From positions 31,840,501-31,904,500 of the forward strand of contig NC_083380.1 in NCBI RefSeq assembly GCF_031755915.1: DNA of 64,000 nucleotides, read 5' to 3'. Positions 13,150 to 23,586 of the stretch are shown here, piece after piece. How positions within the stretch are numbered: position 1 is the stretch's first letter; each line of letters begins with the position of its first letter. Position numbers and translations under genes: made by a program. The stretch comes from Ziziphus jujuba (taxonomy: Eukaryota > Streptophyta > Magnoliopsida > Rosales > Rhamnaceae). The notes below the pieces were generated by a model, which worked only from the letters and a program-made list of their open reading frames with translations, was not told where the DNA came from and ran no database searches.

Positions 13150-13229
13150 TTGACCGAGGTTGACCGTTGACCGTTGACCGAAGGGGTCAAAAGTTGACTT
13201 TTTGACTCGGTGGGAATTTCAAGTTGACC
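13150..13229 (+). promoter_or_regulatory. W-box array in L2
   Basis: Four TTGACCG units run almost head to tail, then GGTCAA, TTGACT, TTGACT and TTGACC. Further TTGACT cores follow at about 13354 and 13385. TTGAC(C/T) is the known WRKY transcription-factor core. The position at the very 5' end of the element is where a U3 enhancer would lie. The same array is present in L1, L4 and L5. Confidence 0.7.
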
Positions 13230-13535
13230 AGGGTACCGTGGCGAAGTGCATGACGTCCTGAGTTCGTAGACTGGTAGCACGTCAAAAACGGAGCTACGGT
13301 TTGGAAGTTATGGGCGAAACAAATTGTGGTCCAAACTGTCCCGGGGGTGCCGGAGTTGACTTTTTATTTTTGGGGAAATGAGCTTTGACTCGTATATGGT
13401 TGTGAAGTGCTCGTCGATATGAGTTCACAGACTAGCGGCACGCTCGAAACGGACATCCGGTTAAAAAGTTATGGACGTTTGAAGTTTACCGGATACCGTA
13501 TTATTTTAATGTTTTTGTGTCGGTGAACAGTGAAA

Positions 13536-13571
13536 TGCCACGTGTCAGCTTCTGATTGGTCCACGTGGCAT
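13536..13571 (+). promoter_or_regulatory. Paired G-boxes around a CCAAT box in L2
   Basis: TGCCACGTG (CACGTG core 13539-13544) and CACGTGGCA (core 13562-13567) form a perfect inverted pair around ATTGG, the reverse CCAAT box. CACGTG is the known bZIP/bHLH site. The block lies just ahead of the GA tract and leader and is repeated in L4 (about 42242-42275) and, with one G-box mutated, in L1. Confidence 0.6.
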
Positions 13572-14484
13572 GAACAGTGTCACGCAGGGGTTTTATTTGT
13601 TAAAACTCTCGGGGAAGAGAGAGAAAGAGAGAGAGGAGAGAGAACGAGAGAGAGAGAGAGAGAGAGAGTCGCCGGCAGCCGGTAATTTTCAAACTTTCCG
13701 GCCGAGTTACTGTACACGCACCGGCCAGCCAGATTGCCCACCTCATTTCCGGCAAAACCTCCAAGTTTCACGGCGAACGGCCGCCGGACGCGCCCGGATC
13801 GGACCTCCGAAGTTTGGCGGCAACTTTTACCCCTCCACCGCCGGCAACCGCGAATCGGCACTATTCCAGCCGATCTACAGTACATGCGCCATACACCAAT
13901 CATCCTCTCCTCAAGTTCGGCCTACCCACCAAAAATCACGGCCATCGGACCACCGACGCGCCGGGATCGGAACGTTTTCCGGCAAGGGGTCGGAAATCTT
14001 CAAACGGTGATTTCTCCGCCGTCCGACCTCCGTTTTGCTCACCGCCGGTCCCGTTGGGTTGCTCTCCTCAAGATCTACAAGTCTACAAAATTTCACAGCC
14101 AACGGCCACCGTCGGCGACGGTTGCCGGTGACCGTGGCGGCTCGCCGGAAATTACTGTTCCGGCGAGTACCTGAAATTCCGGCCAGCTCCAGTCCGCTGT
14201 GTTCGACCTCCTGAACCCGAATCAGACATCCGTTTCCACCCATTCGCGACGGTTTGGGAGAATTGCGGACCCTAAACCCGAAAAGCTTCCCGACGAAATT
14301 CCGACCCCGTCGGGTACGATCCTTGGAAATTGAGACCGAATCTGTGATCAGCATCACTCGAGCTTCGATTCGGTATATAACTCGTAAATTCTAGATATCG
14401 TTTGTGTTTGACCCCCCGGGTACCGGGTATTATTTACCCGAATAAAATATTAATTTATTTGACTGTCTGTGAATTTTGTTCTAG

Positions 14485-14545
14485 GAGCACCGGTGAGTCG
14501 TAGAATTGATCCCGTAGTGGATCGTGGGTTAATTGCGTGCTCCAG
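14485..14545 (+). other. Mini-exon-like block in L2 with splice-type borders
   Basis: A pyrimidine-rich TTTTGTTCTAG precedes it and CTCCAG/GTGAGT follows it, so it looks like a 61-nt internal exon. Equivalent blocks with the same borders are at 43221-43280 (L4), 4598-4658 (L1, minus), 48460-48520 (L5, minus) and about 44985-45047 (L3, minus). A candidate next acceptor, TTCCTCTAG, ends at 15730. Splicing is inferred, not shown. Confidence 0.4.
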
Positions 14546-15687
14546 GTGAGTGACCCACCTTCAAATTAATTTTGGGAATTTAATTGGTGAATATATAATG
14601 TGTGATTTAAATATTTGGAATTTAATTTCTATGTGCCAAATATTTATTTGAATTATTGTGGAATTATTTGTGAATTTATCGGATTTAAGAAAATGTGTAT
14701 TTCACCAATTTATGCCATGTGAAATTATTTTATGGTTTTGAGGATTTTGAAATTGGTGTGGTTTTAATGGTAAATTGGGCACGATTTGATTTTCAAATAT
14801 TTCAAAGAAAATATTTGGTTATGTTGGTGATTTCAAATTTTATAAAATATGCCCATGGAATATTATGAGATTTGATTATGATATTTCGAGAAATTATTTA
14901 TGCTTGGAAAAATGTGGATATTTGAATTGATGGATTTGGGAGTTGGTGGATTTGAAAATCATGGAACTTATGGTATTGATTATAAAGAAATTACGGAGAA
15001 TTTCCGGGTTCAAGCGGATGGACTATGCCTGCTATGTTTATGCAAAATGTGAAATTTGTTATATAATTTAAAATTGTGAAATTTATGATTTTTAGATGCA
15101 CCGTGCACGTACTGGTGTTCTGTTTATATGTGATATGGTTAGTGTGCACACGGTTGTGATTAGCGCGCAGGTGGGTGTGATTAGCGCACAGGTGATGTGA
15201 TTAGCGCGCAGGTGGGTGTGAATAGCGCGCGGTTGATATTATGAGGGTGTCATGTGGATGCCATCGGAGAGGGCGGCCACCCCCCTTTGGCCGGGACACC
15301 AGGTTAGCAGCGGCGCAGTGGGACGCCACGCGACCGTATGCCGGTTTCTCTCTATAACCTCCTGTCTGGCAGTACCTCGGGACGCTGGGTACTCTGGCGC
15401 CACTGGTATATAGTGGGTGCATCAAATGATTTCAGAACTGTGTTTTAAAAATAAAATGTTTTGAATCTGTATTGGAGTTAAAAATATAATTATTACTGTT
15501 CTGGCATTTATTTGATGTCTTGATTTTCGGGGATTACGATCAAGGGTTTTATGAAAAGGTTTTAAAAGGGGAATCTTTCCAACTGAGAGAACTGTAAGGG
15601 TTTTGAGAGAAAATATTATTTCCAAATAATTATTATTTATATACCTATTACCGTGGTATTACATTGTATAGTAGTAGGGTCGCTCAC

Positions 15688-15706
15688 TGAGATGATTAGC
15701 ATCTCA
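15688..15706 (+). other. Conserved stem-loop of the LTR family
   Basis: TGAGATG-ATTAG-CATCTCA, a perfect 7-bp stem with a 5-nt loop, about 25 nt before the TTCCTCTAG acceptor-like site. It is also present in L0 (1270-1288), L4 (44440-44458) and L5 (47192-47210), and with one mismatch in L1 and L3. Confidence 0.6.
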
Positions 15707-17903
15707 CACTCTTAAATTATGTTCCTCTAGGTACCAGGTTGTCGGCGTTCACTCGGAGCGGACTTGATCTTCCTCGCTGTTTTAATTCGGCAATACCCGT
15801 TTATTCTTTTATTGCAGTTGTAATATTTCTTTCACTCTTGTTGTATTTATTATGCACTGGATTACTGTATTTATTTTGGAATGCTGTAATTTGTGAAATC
15901 AATCTGTAGTAATGTGGGAGGAATAATGGGATGTTTTTAGAAGTGTGTTTTCAGTGCAGGTAAATTGTGGTAAGTAAATCCCTTAGGGGAGGCTCTGCCG
16001 GATTTTCCGTTGGAGAGTTCGGTAGGGTTTCCCTGGGATCAGGGTTGTCTAGGGTTCCGGGGAAGGAATTCTGGACGGGTCCTGACAAAAAGGCTTACAA
16101 TCATTGCTTGGCTATACATCCTCATTGTTATCAATTCCGTATTGAAGGATTCAACTTTACTACTAGTGAGGCCTTTTTTATGACTCCAGATTACTTAGAA
16201 ATTGTTTGGAGGAAGATTTATTTTTTGGCTACTGTCCTTGAGAAGGGATACAACTTTGTATTTACGGTATGTTAAATAACATTAATATATATAATCCATT
16301 TCTTATGCGGACACCTTCATAGAATTGGTACTTAAGTCACATTACACAACATATGTTGTGGGAAAAAACTCACCTCTTGCAACCAAATTCCATTAGGATG
16401 ATGGACAGACTCCATATATATTGTATATTCTTTTTTCTATATTTGCACTTTCGACCCTTAGAGTAAAACATTTTATTTGACAAATACAGAAATTTATCAA
16501 GAATTTTCTAAAATTTTCATTAAAGGGTAGATCTCAAATTATCATAAAATTTGCTATATATTTATTTAGCATCCTGTTTTGCTACCTATAAATAGAAGAT
16601 GCTCTGTTTCTTCTGTTCATCTATTGCTTTTGAAAAGTATTTTACTAAATCAATTCCTAATAATTTCCTATAATTAAATGTTATTTTCCAAACCAACCTG
16701 CCAAAGTTCTTGTTGATTTTTTTTTTTTTTTTGTTTCTTTTTCCAATTTCAGGATACTGATATAATGTGGCTTAGAGATCCATTTCCGTGGTTTTTTTTG
16801 GATGCCGATATCCAACTTTCAACTGATTTCTTCTTCAGAAATTCCAGCAATATAAATAATCTAGTAAACACAGGGTTTAGTTATGTAAAATCTAATAACC
16901 GAACAATTCTATTTTACAAGTATTGGTATGCTTCAAGAAAGATGTTTCCACAACACCATGACCAATATGTGTTTGATTGCATAAAATATGTTCCATTAAT
17001 TACAAAGAATATTGGACTGCAAATAAGATTTCATCATACTGATACTTTTAGTGGATTTTGTAGTCCCAGGAGAGATTTCAACTTGGTTTGTACAATGCAT
17101 GCTAGTTGCTGTGCTGGCCTAGGAAACAAAGTTCATGATCTTCAGATTTTGCTTCATGATGGAGAAGATATATGTCAAATGAAACCAAGTATGCAACCAT
17201 ATGTTTCATGGACTGTTCCACAAGATTGCAGGTATATAAAATATATTTATATTGCATATTCCATCTATTGTTGATACATAACCACATTTTCTTTTTTATC
17301 AAAATCTCCCTTCCTGATTTATCAAGAAACAGAAAAAAAATTGATAAGGTTGATTGTCTCTGTGGAAACATATATATTTATGTTTATACTGTTGAGACTT
17401 TTATCAAGGAATAACTAATTATTGGTATATTTAGCGCTATAAGATGGATAAATCTTAACTGTCACATGAGTCTAACATCTTAATAGGTGCCTATTAGGGC
17501 TTATAAGTTGTTCATTAACTTTAACTTTGATCTAGGAACAATCCATAAATGCTAATAAGATGGACAAAATTTTTCAATCTAACATCTTATTAGTGTTAAT
17601 AGGCACCTATTAGCGCTTATAGGTTGTTCCTCAACTTAAAGAGGATCTAGATAGGAGAATTTTCATATTTTTATATGTAACTATAATGGATCATATATAT
17701 ATATATATATAGTACTTACAGTTTTGAGAAAAAAAAAATTTGTATGAACCATGATGATCAATTTAGATGTACATTTATAATTTAGGTTATTTACAGTTGA
17801 TAATGACTTTTTCATTTTGTTTTGAATGCATATATGGTCAACATTATCATCAAGAACATCATTCCAACGTAGCAATTCAAGGAAGAAGAATTATCCAAAT
17901 TAA

Positions 17904-19185
17904 GGAGAATGACTAGAGATGACAGATAAATATCAATCGGCAAGTGTAAGCTTCTAGACTGAAGTCATTTTTCCATTGACAAATATTTGTTCATTGGAAG
18001 CAATTTCAGACTCAAAACAGAAGTTTTTTCGTTTTGCTGAGTACTTGAAAGAAGTTATTAATCTTTAGAATATGTATCATAATAATATTTTTTTGTCAAT
18101 TAGTATGTTGGAAGAATAGCTACTAAGTGCATTGCAACCAAAAAAAAAAAAAAAAAAAAAAGACAAAAAAATGCTACTAAATGTGCTTTATTAGTCTGCA
18201 TTTTATCTTTGAGATCATTCTAATTACTATAGTTGACAATAAAACAAAATTGAATTCAAATTTAGGTGGGGGCAAATCTCTTCCCCTCCCCCTCCCCCCC
18301 CCGCCCCCCCCCCCCCCCCCCCCCCCCTCTCCCTTTTTTTAATTTATAAAAGTAGAACAATGAAAGTGCTGTTTTATTCTTTCTATATGAGGGTAATCTT
18401 AGATGCACTTTTCATATGAAAAAATAATTAACTTAACAAGAGTTCATCAAAAATCTACTCCACCTCCAATCATATTTTATCATGAAAAATTAAATAAAAA
18501 GACATTTTTAAAGCTCGGCTACTTGCTTTTTGGTCTCTATACCAGTAAAGTCTTTATCTTTTTTTTTTCTTTTCTTTTTTTTAATTATTACGTTATTATG
18601 TTTTTTTTATATATATAAAATTTCAAATTCCTCTGCTTTATATTGTTTGCATATACAAAATTATTAGTTCAACTGAAGTTAATGTCTATGTTTATCAAAC
18701 TAAACTCAAAATGGGACAATATCATTGGCACTGGTTGCCATTTTGCAGGATTTGTAAACCCATGAAAAATCTGAAGCATTACCAGAGGAAAGCTTCTCTG
18801 TAAAATACTGACCATATCTTCTAGCTATACGGCATTTGATATTTCCAGCAAGTATAAAATTCAAAAAAATATACATAATAAGACATTAAAAAGGGTAAAA
18901 CCGTAAAATTGTTACAAGGCCTTGACGGACCAACATTCTAACATCGCATCCACAACAATTCAGGAGTGGCATTATGTTTACTACCAAAAACAAACTAGTT
19001 ACTTGACAAAGAAGATGCTTAAGGGAGGTTCATGGTACAAGTACATGTTGGTCCTAATAAATCATTACAACAAAAATTAAAATGAGAAAGAGACTTACAA
19101 CAAGATTTTCAAATAAACCAAACAAACTGAATTAAAATCTGCCAGAGAAGCTCCTTACCTCATGAAAAAAGAAATGGCCCGAGCT
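17904..19185. other. Intergenic between B and the resistance gene; poly-C tract
   Basis: No gene seen. A poly-A of about 22 nt lies at 18139-18160 and a C-only tract (with three T and one G) at 18281-18333. The portion from about 18700 to 19185 is probably 3' UTR and downstream DNA of the minus-strand resistance gene. Just before it, at 17440-17660 (within intron 3 of B), two ~70-nt direct repeats share TAGGTGCCTATTAG- and TAGGCACCTATTAG-like words. Confidence 0.5.
18281..18333. repeat. Long C-homopolymer-like tract
   Basis: About 50 nt made almost wholly of C on the plus strand, with an uninterrupted run of 24 C. This is strongly out of keeping with the AT-rich surroundings. The minus strand is correspondingly G-rich. 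Confidence 0.85.
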
Positions 19186-22100
19186 TCAGTTTTCCTTCTC
19201 CACTCGGGGAACCCACCTCAACTTCTGAACATTGCCATCTCTTCCTCCTCTCCTCCTTCGGACACTTGGCCATTGGAAGGGCATTGCAGTTTCACCATCG
19301 CCCACTGGTTTCAGCCACGTGAAACTTTCCTCTTCTTTGAATGTCTGCGGCATCTGAAATAATGAAATGGTGTGTACAACTTAAGGCTTTTTGACAAAAA
19401 CAAAAACAAAAATCCCGAGTGTATTATCAGTACTCTCCCTCACATGGCTCTGCAAATGAGTTACCAAGGTTCTGACACAATACCTCACAATCACCAAACT
19501 CTGTCGCTATTCATCTTAAAAGTTAAAGCTTATAGGAAATAGGTCCAATTAAGTATATCAAGTTAATATACAGATTCCAACTGGACAAAGTCTGATAGTA
19601 TATCAAGCCAATACACAATTAAATCTTAACAGCCAACAGGAAAAAAGTTTATCAAGTTTTTACTGCAAATCCTAATAAAATATTTGACACATTAGAATAG
19701 TTGCAGTCTACCGACCTCAAAGTGCAGGGCATAAAATGTAATTGACTCTTAAAATTATGAATGTGCCTTACCTTCATATATAACTCATCCAATGATGAAG
19801 ATGTCATTGTTTCAAATTGAGCGATATGAGAAATCTTGTCCCAGTCTTCTCCTTTATTCTTCTGGCACCTTTCTTCCAGGACAGGACAATCATAGATTTC
19901 TAAATGAACAAGAGAGGTAGGCATTCTTTCTTCTGGCAACATTCGCAACTGAGGGCATGAAAAGATGTACAATTCTTTGAGAGAGTGGAGTTGTTGAAGC
20001 CTCTTTATATCCAAGGTTTTAAGAAATGGAAGTCCATCAATTTTAACAGAGGTAATGGTGGTAGGCAGTAAAAACCCCTCCTCCGGAAAGAGTTCCACAT
20101 TTTCACCTTCATCTCCGATTGTAAAGTGTGTAAGAGCTTTGAGTGTTTTCAAATTCCAGTTCATTCGACAAGCAATGAGTTTAGGGCAGTTTTTCACTTT
20201 AAGCGTACAAAGATTAGAGGGAAGACCAGTTTCAGGAAATGACTCCAGCAGTGGACAATTAGAGATATACAAGTATTGCAAAGATGGGAGGAGATCATTC
20301 ATTTTCTCAGGCATCATCTTTAGTTTTTCGCAATCTTTGAGAGAAAGATAAATGAGGTTTGGTGTAGGCAATCCACCATTAGGAAAAGATATGAAATTAG
20401 GGCAACCACTTATGGTAAGACTTGATAGAGATGTTAGGTCTTGGCATACAAATCTGACACTACTAGAGATTCTAGATTTTTGCATCTTTTGATATCAAGA
20501 TTTTTGAGGTTGGAAAAGAAATCCAGGCTGAAGAATACCAGTGAACCACAACTATTTGATATGTGAATCTTTTGAATGGACGTTTTAAGTGAGTGGTGCA
20601 TTGGAAATTCTAGTTTCTCGCAATTATGGATATCTAGCACTGTAAGGGAAATGGATAGACTTTCTGCAGGAAAGGTAATTGAGGAAGGACAATTATGAAT
20701 GTGAAGAGACTGAAGACACAAAATTTGATTATTCCTCAACGCATCAATCAATGATTTTACACCATTACTTCCTCCAATTCTGATTGATTCCACTGTTTGT
20801 GGTAGTTCCTTTAGCTCTAAGTTCTCACAGTTGCCTAACTCCAACTGGCGGATAGCTGGAGTCTTTGGAAGTGAAGAAGCAAGAACCTGACATCCATCAA
20901 TTATAAGCTTCACCAAAGATGGAAGGTAGTATGGCAGACCAATGGTGATTAGCCTATCACAATCGCCTATTTCAAGTTCTTGGAGGTTAAGGAAAGCACC
21001 ATCATATTCAACTTGCACAGGAAACCATTCTTCCCAATTTGACATCCGACGGAAGCGCAAGGCTTCCAATGATGGAAATGGCTTTATTGCAGCAGAACTG
21101 TCCCCATAAAACTCAGCACCCACAGTCACTACTCCATAAAGATTATAAATATTTAGAGTTTTGAGAGAGGGTAGTTGTCCAAGTGATGGCAAACAGTTGC
21201 AGTATTTACAACCTGAGAGTTCTATGAACACTAAGTTGTAGAATGAACGATTCCCTAACCAATTTGGGAATCTTGTACCTCCATATCCTTTGATGTAAAG
21301 CATTTCCAAGTTCATGTGAGGCATAAGCTTATCTAGTACATCCATGTCGTGTCTTGAATCATCAGGTTCGCCTTTCCAAGAAAACTGCAACTCTTCAAGA
21401 TACTTCTTGTTCAATAACTTAGCTTCTAATGCATCCTCAACATTTATAACATTCTGTAAATTCTCAAGGCAAAGTTTCTTACGGAGATTTGAAAGCTCCC
21501 TCAACTCTTGAATCTTGGTCCCATTTTCTTTTCCCGCAAAGAAAGTACTCAATGTTTGGAGATTTTTCAATTTGCTTACTTGTCTTGGCATCTCTACCAG
21601 CTTATAGCAATAACTAATATCAAGATGTCGCAAGTTAATGAGATGATGCATATCTTTAGGCAGCTCAGTGAGATAATAACAATCTGACAGATTTAATGTC
21701 TGTAGATTGTGCAACATACTCACAGATTCAGGCAATCTATAAATCATAGTCTCAGAGAGATCAAGGTAGCGGAGATGCCTTAATTCACCAATTGATTCAG
21801 GCAGCTTATTGAAACCTTGGATTTTCGACAATGATAATGCTCTCAAATGCCTTAACTTCAGAATTACATTATCCACTACTTCATTAGATAAATAGGTTGA
21901 AGTAAACATGGACATTTCAAGTGGTAAAAGAGTGCGCAAACGAGTTGCTTCAAAAACAGAATCAAGTCTCTTTAAGTCATTTTTAACATAGCCCGTAACA
22001 TAAGCCAGATGGCGCACCTTCATCACAATATCCTTTGAGTTGCCTTCTTCTAATGTAAAACAATACTCTTTTGATACAAATCTAGCTAAATCTGTCATCA

Positions 22101-23586
22101 GGTCGTGCATAATAAATCGAGATACGTCTGCACTTGATCGCACAAAAAATGACCTGGATACTAAATCATTGAAATACTCATCACCTACTTCTTCTATTCT
22201 CTTATTGCTTTTTGTTTGCTGCAAAAGATTTTCAGCCATCCACAACAAGACCAATTCACACTTTTCAAATTCATAGCCCTTAGGGAGTATTGAACAAAAA
22301 GCAAAGCATCTCTTTAGGTGTGAGGGAAGATAATGGTAACTTAACCACAAAGAAGGATGAATGTCGCTCTCATCAGCTGACAAATCCCAAATATCACTGT
22401 TCAATATCCGCTCCCATTCACCAACATCCATTTTAGAGCGCAACAATCCACCAAGTGTTTTCACAGCTAAGGGCAAGCCCTTGCACTTCTTGACAATTTC
22501 TCTACCAATTGTTTCCAATGTTGGATGTGAACTAAAATCTCCTTTCTCAAATGCATGGTTTGCAAATAGTTGCTGACAATCTTCATCCAGTAAACACTTA
22601 AGATAATGATTTGGAGTAGTGCGCATGATTGATGCAACTTTTTCACTGCGTGTTGTTACAATGATCCTACTTCCCCGAGCACCATGTTTAAAAGGTTTAC
22701 TCATCACCTCCCAACTAACATAATTCTCATTCCATACATCATCCAAAACAATTAAGAATTTCTTTCCTACTAACAGCTCTTTCAATCTGACTTGAAGCAA
22801 ATCTAGGTCCATGTTATCACAACAATGGGAAGTTACTGCAGAAAGGACTGTTTTCGTTACCTTAAAAATATCAAATTCTTCAGAAACACAAACCCATACT
22901 TTGAAATCAAATTGATCCTTAATTTTGTCATTGTTGTATGCTAATTGTGCAAGGGTGGTCTTGCCAATGCCCCCCATGCCCACTATTGGAATCACACATA
23001 CCTGATTTCTACCTACATCATCATCATCTCTTAGCAACAACTTGATTATGGCCTCCTTATCATCATCTCTACCATAAACTTCTGTTTCATCCACCAAAGA
23101 TGTCGTTGGTATTCTAGGTGATGGTTTCTCACCAACACCCTCTTTGAGACCAAGTACATCTTTCTGTTTTACAAGAAATTCTAGCCTCTCAAGATTCTCT
23201 TCCATCTTGGTCTCTATATCTAGATCATAGAAATTTAGATAAGTAGGGTTGAAGTCACTTGCCATACCTGCTGAAGTTCTTGATCCAGCTTTCAACTTGA
23301 ATTGCAAAGCTTCAGTTGCAATCTCATCCAAGAGATCCTCTGTATCATAGGCAGCATTTTCAAGCTCATCCAGCCACTCCTTCACTGCTAGGTTTCTGAT
23401 TTGCTTCTCCTCCGCATCATCAAGGACTCCATTAACAGACAACAGCATTATCTTGAGCTTCAAAAGAAGCCTGTGATTGAATTTCTTTCCCTGCAGGTAG
23501 TCCACGACCTCGCGAGAAGCTATCCTATCAAACAGCACCTGAAGAAAAGCAGAGAGAAAAGCTCCACCTACAACTGCTGCGGCCAT
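19186..23586 (-). CDS. CC-NB-ARC-LRR disease resistance protein (RPP13-like 1 type), frameshifted in the LRR region
   Basis: Predicted intracellular immune receptor (NLR). The first frame, 23586 to 20434, gives 1,050 residues. The N-terminal coiled-coil Rx-type domain (about 1-140) includes the L-D-E-L-E-N-A-A-Y-D-x-E-D segment at 72-84. NB-ARC motifs follow: P-loop GMGGIGKTT 203-211, kinase-2 LDDVW 281-285, RNBS-B GSRIIVTTR 305-313, GLPL 370-373, RNBS-D CFAFCSILPKGYEF 427-440, MHDL 493-496. Leucine-rich repeats run from about 545. At about 20440 the frame is lost by one base: Y-A-K-T-stop stands where the downstream frame continues as D-L-T-S-L-S-S-L with further LRRs. That second frame runs to a clean donor (ATGAAG/GTAAGG, exon edge 19772), and a probable last exon at 19186-19353 (acceptor TTATTTCAG, 55 codons) follows in phase. 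A TATA-like stretch lies at about 23665-23680. Either a true mutation giving a shortened receptor, or a base error in the sequence. Confidence 0.88.

Larger units (their letters stand above)
13110..16087 (+). mobile_element. LTR-like element L2, complete, TSD AAAAG, inside exon 2 of B
   Basis: A 2,978-bp insertion starting TGTAACACCCCGTCC and ending GGACGGGTCCTGACA, with perfect 5-bp direct repeats AAAAG (13105-13109 and 16088-16092). The two ends form an imperfect 15-bp inverted repeat (TGT-A----CCCGTCC). It carries no gag-pol. Order along the element: W-box array, two imperfect ~165-bp repeats (to 13500), G-box/CCAAT/G-box, (GA)n at 13616-13668, GC-rich leader to about 14340, splice-like mini-exon, AT-rich middle, minisatellite of GATTAGCGCGCAGGTG-type units (15150-15235), stem-loop, terminal block. 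It is closest in sequence and orientation to L4. A solo LTR is the simplest reading; a non-autonomous element transposing with such ends is the alternative. Confidence 0.93.
12592..17903 (+). pseudogene. Paralogue B: sugar transferase gene disrupted in exon 2 by LTR element L2
   Basis: The exons are 12592-12774, 12909-13109 plus 16093-16266 (one exon split by the insertion), 16753-17231 and 17855-17903. Leaving out the element and one copy of its target duplication, they sum to 1,086 nt in a single open frame (361 aa), so the insertion is the only clearly disabling lesion. The interrupted codon context is the L-D-E-K-A block of the catalytic domain. Without splicing around the element, the frame stops 18 codons inside it, at 13163. 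Exon 3 keeps D-T-D-I-M-W-L-R-D-P. In its last third, the block that reads W-R-R-Y-L-S in E is here G-E-D-I-C-Q, the result of a one-base deletion followed by a one-base insertion. The tail after exon 4 reads R-T-S-F-Q-R, as in C. The gene is recently inactivated rather than ancient. The 3' half might still be transcribed from the element. Confidence 0.87.

Noticed and set aside
13110..16087. Reading L2 as a Mutator- or CACTA-type DNA transposon because of its inverted ends
   Set aside because: The duplication is 5 bp, the ends are TG...CA and the sister element L3 carries a retroviral-type primer site. Together these fit an LTR-type origin better.
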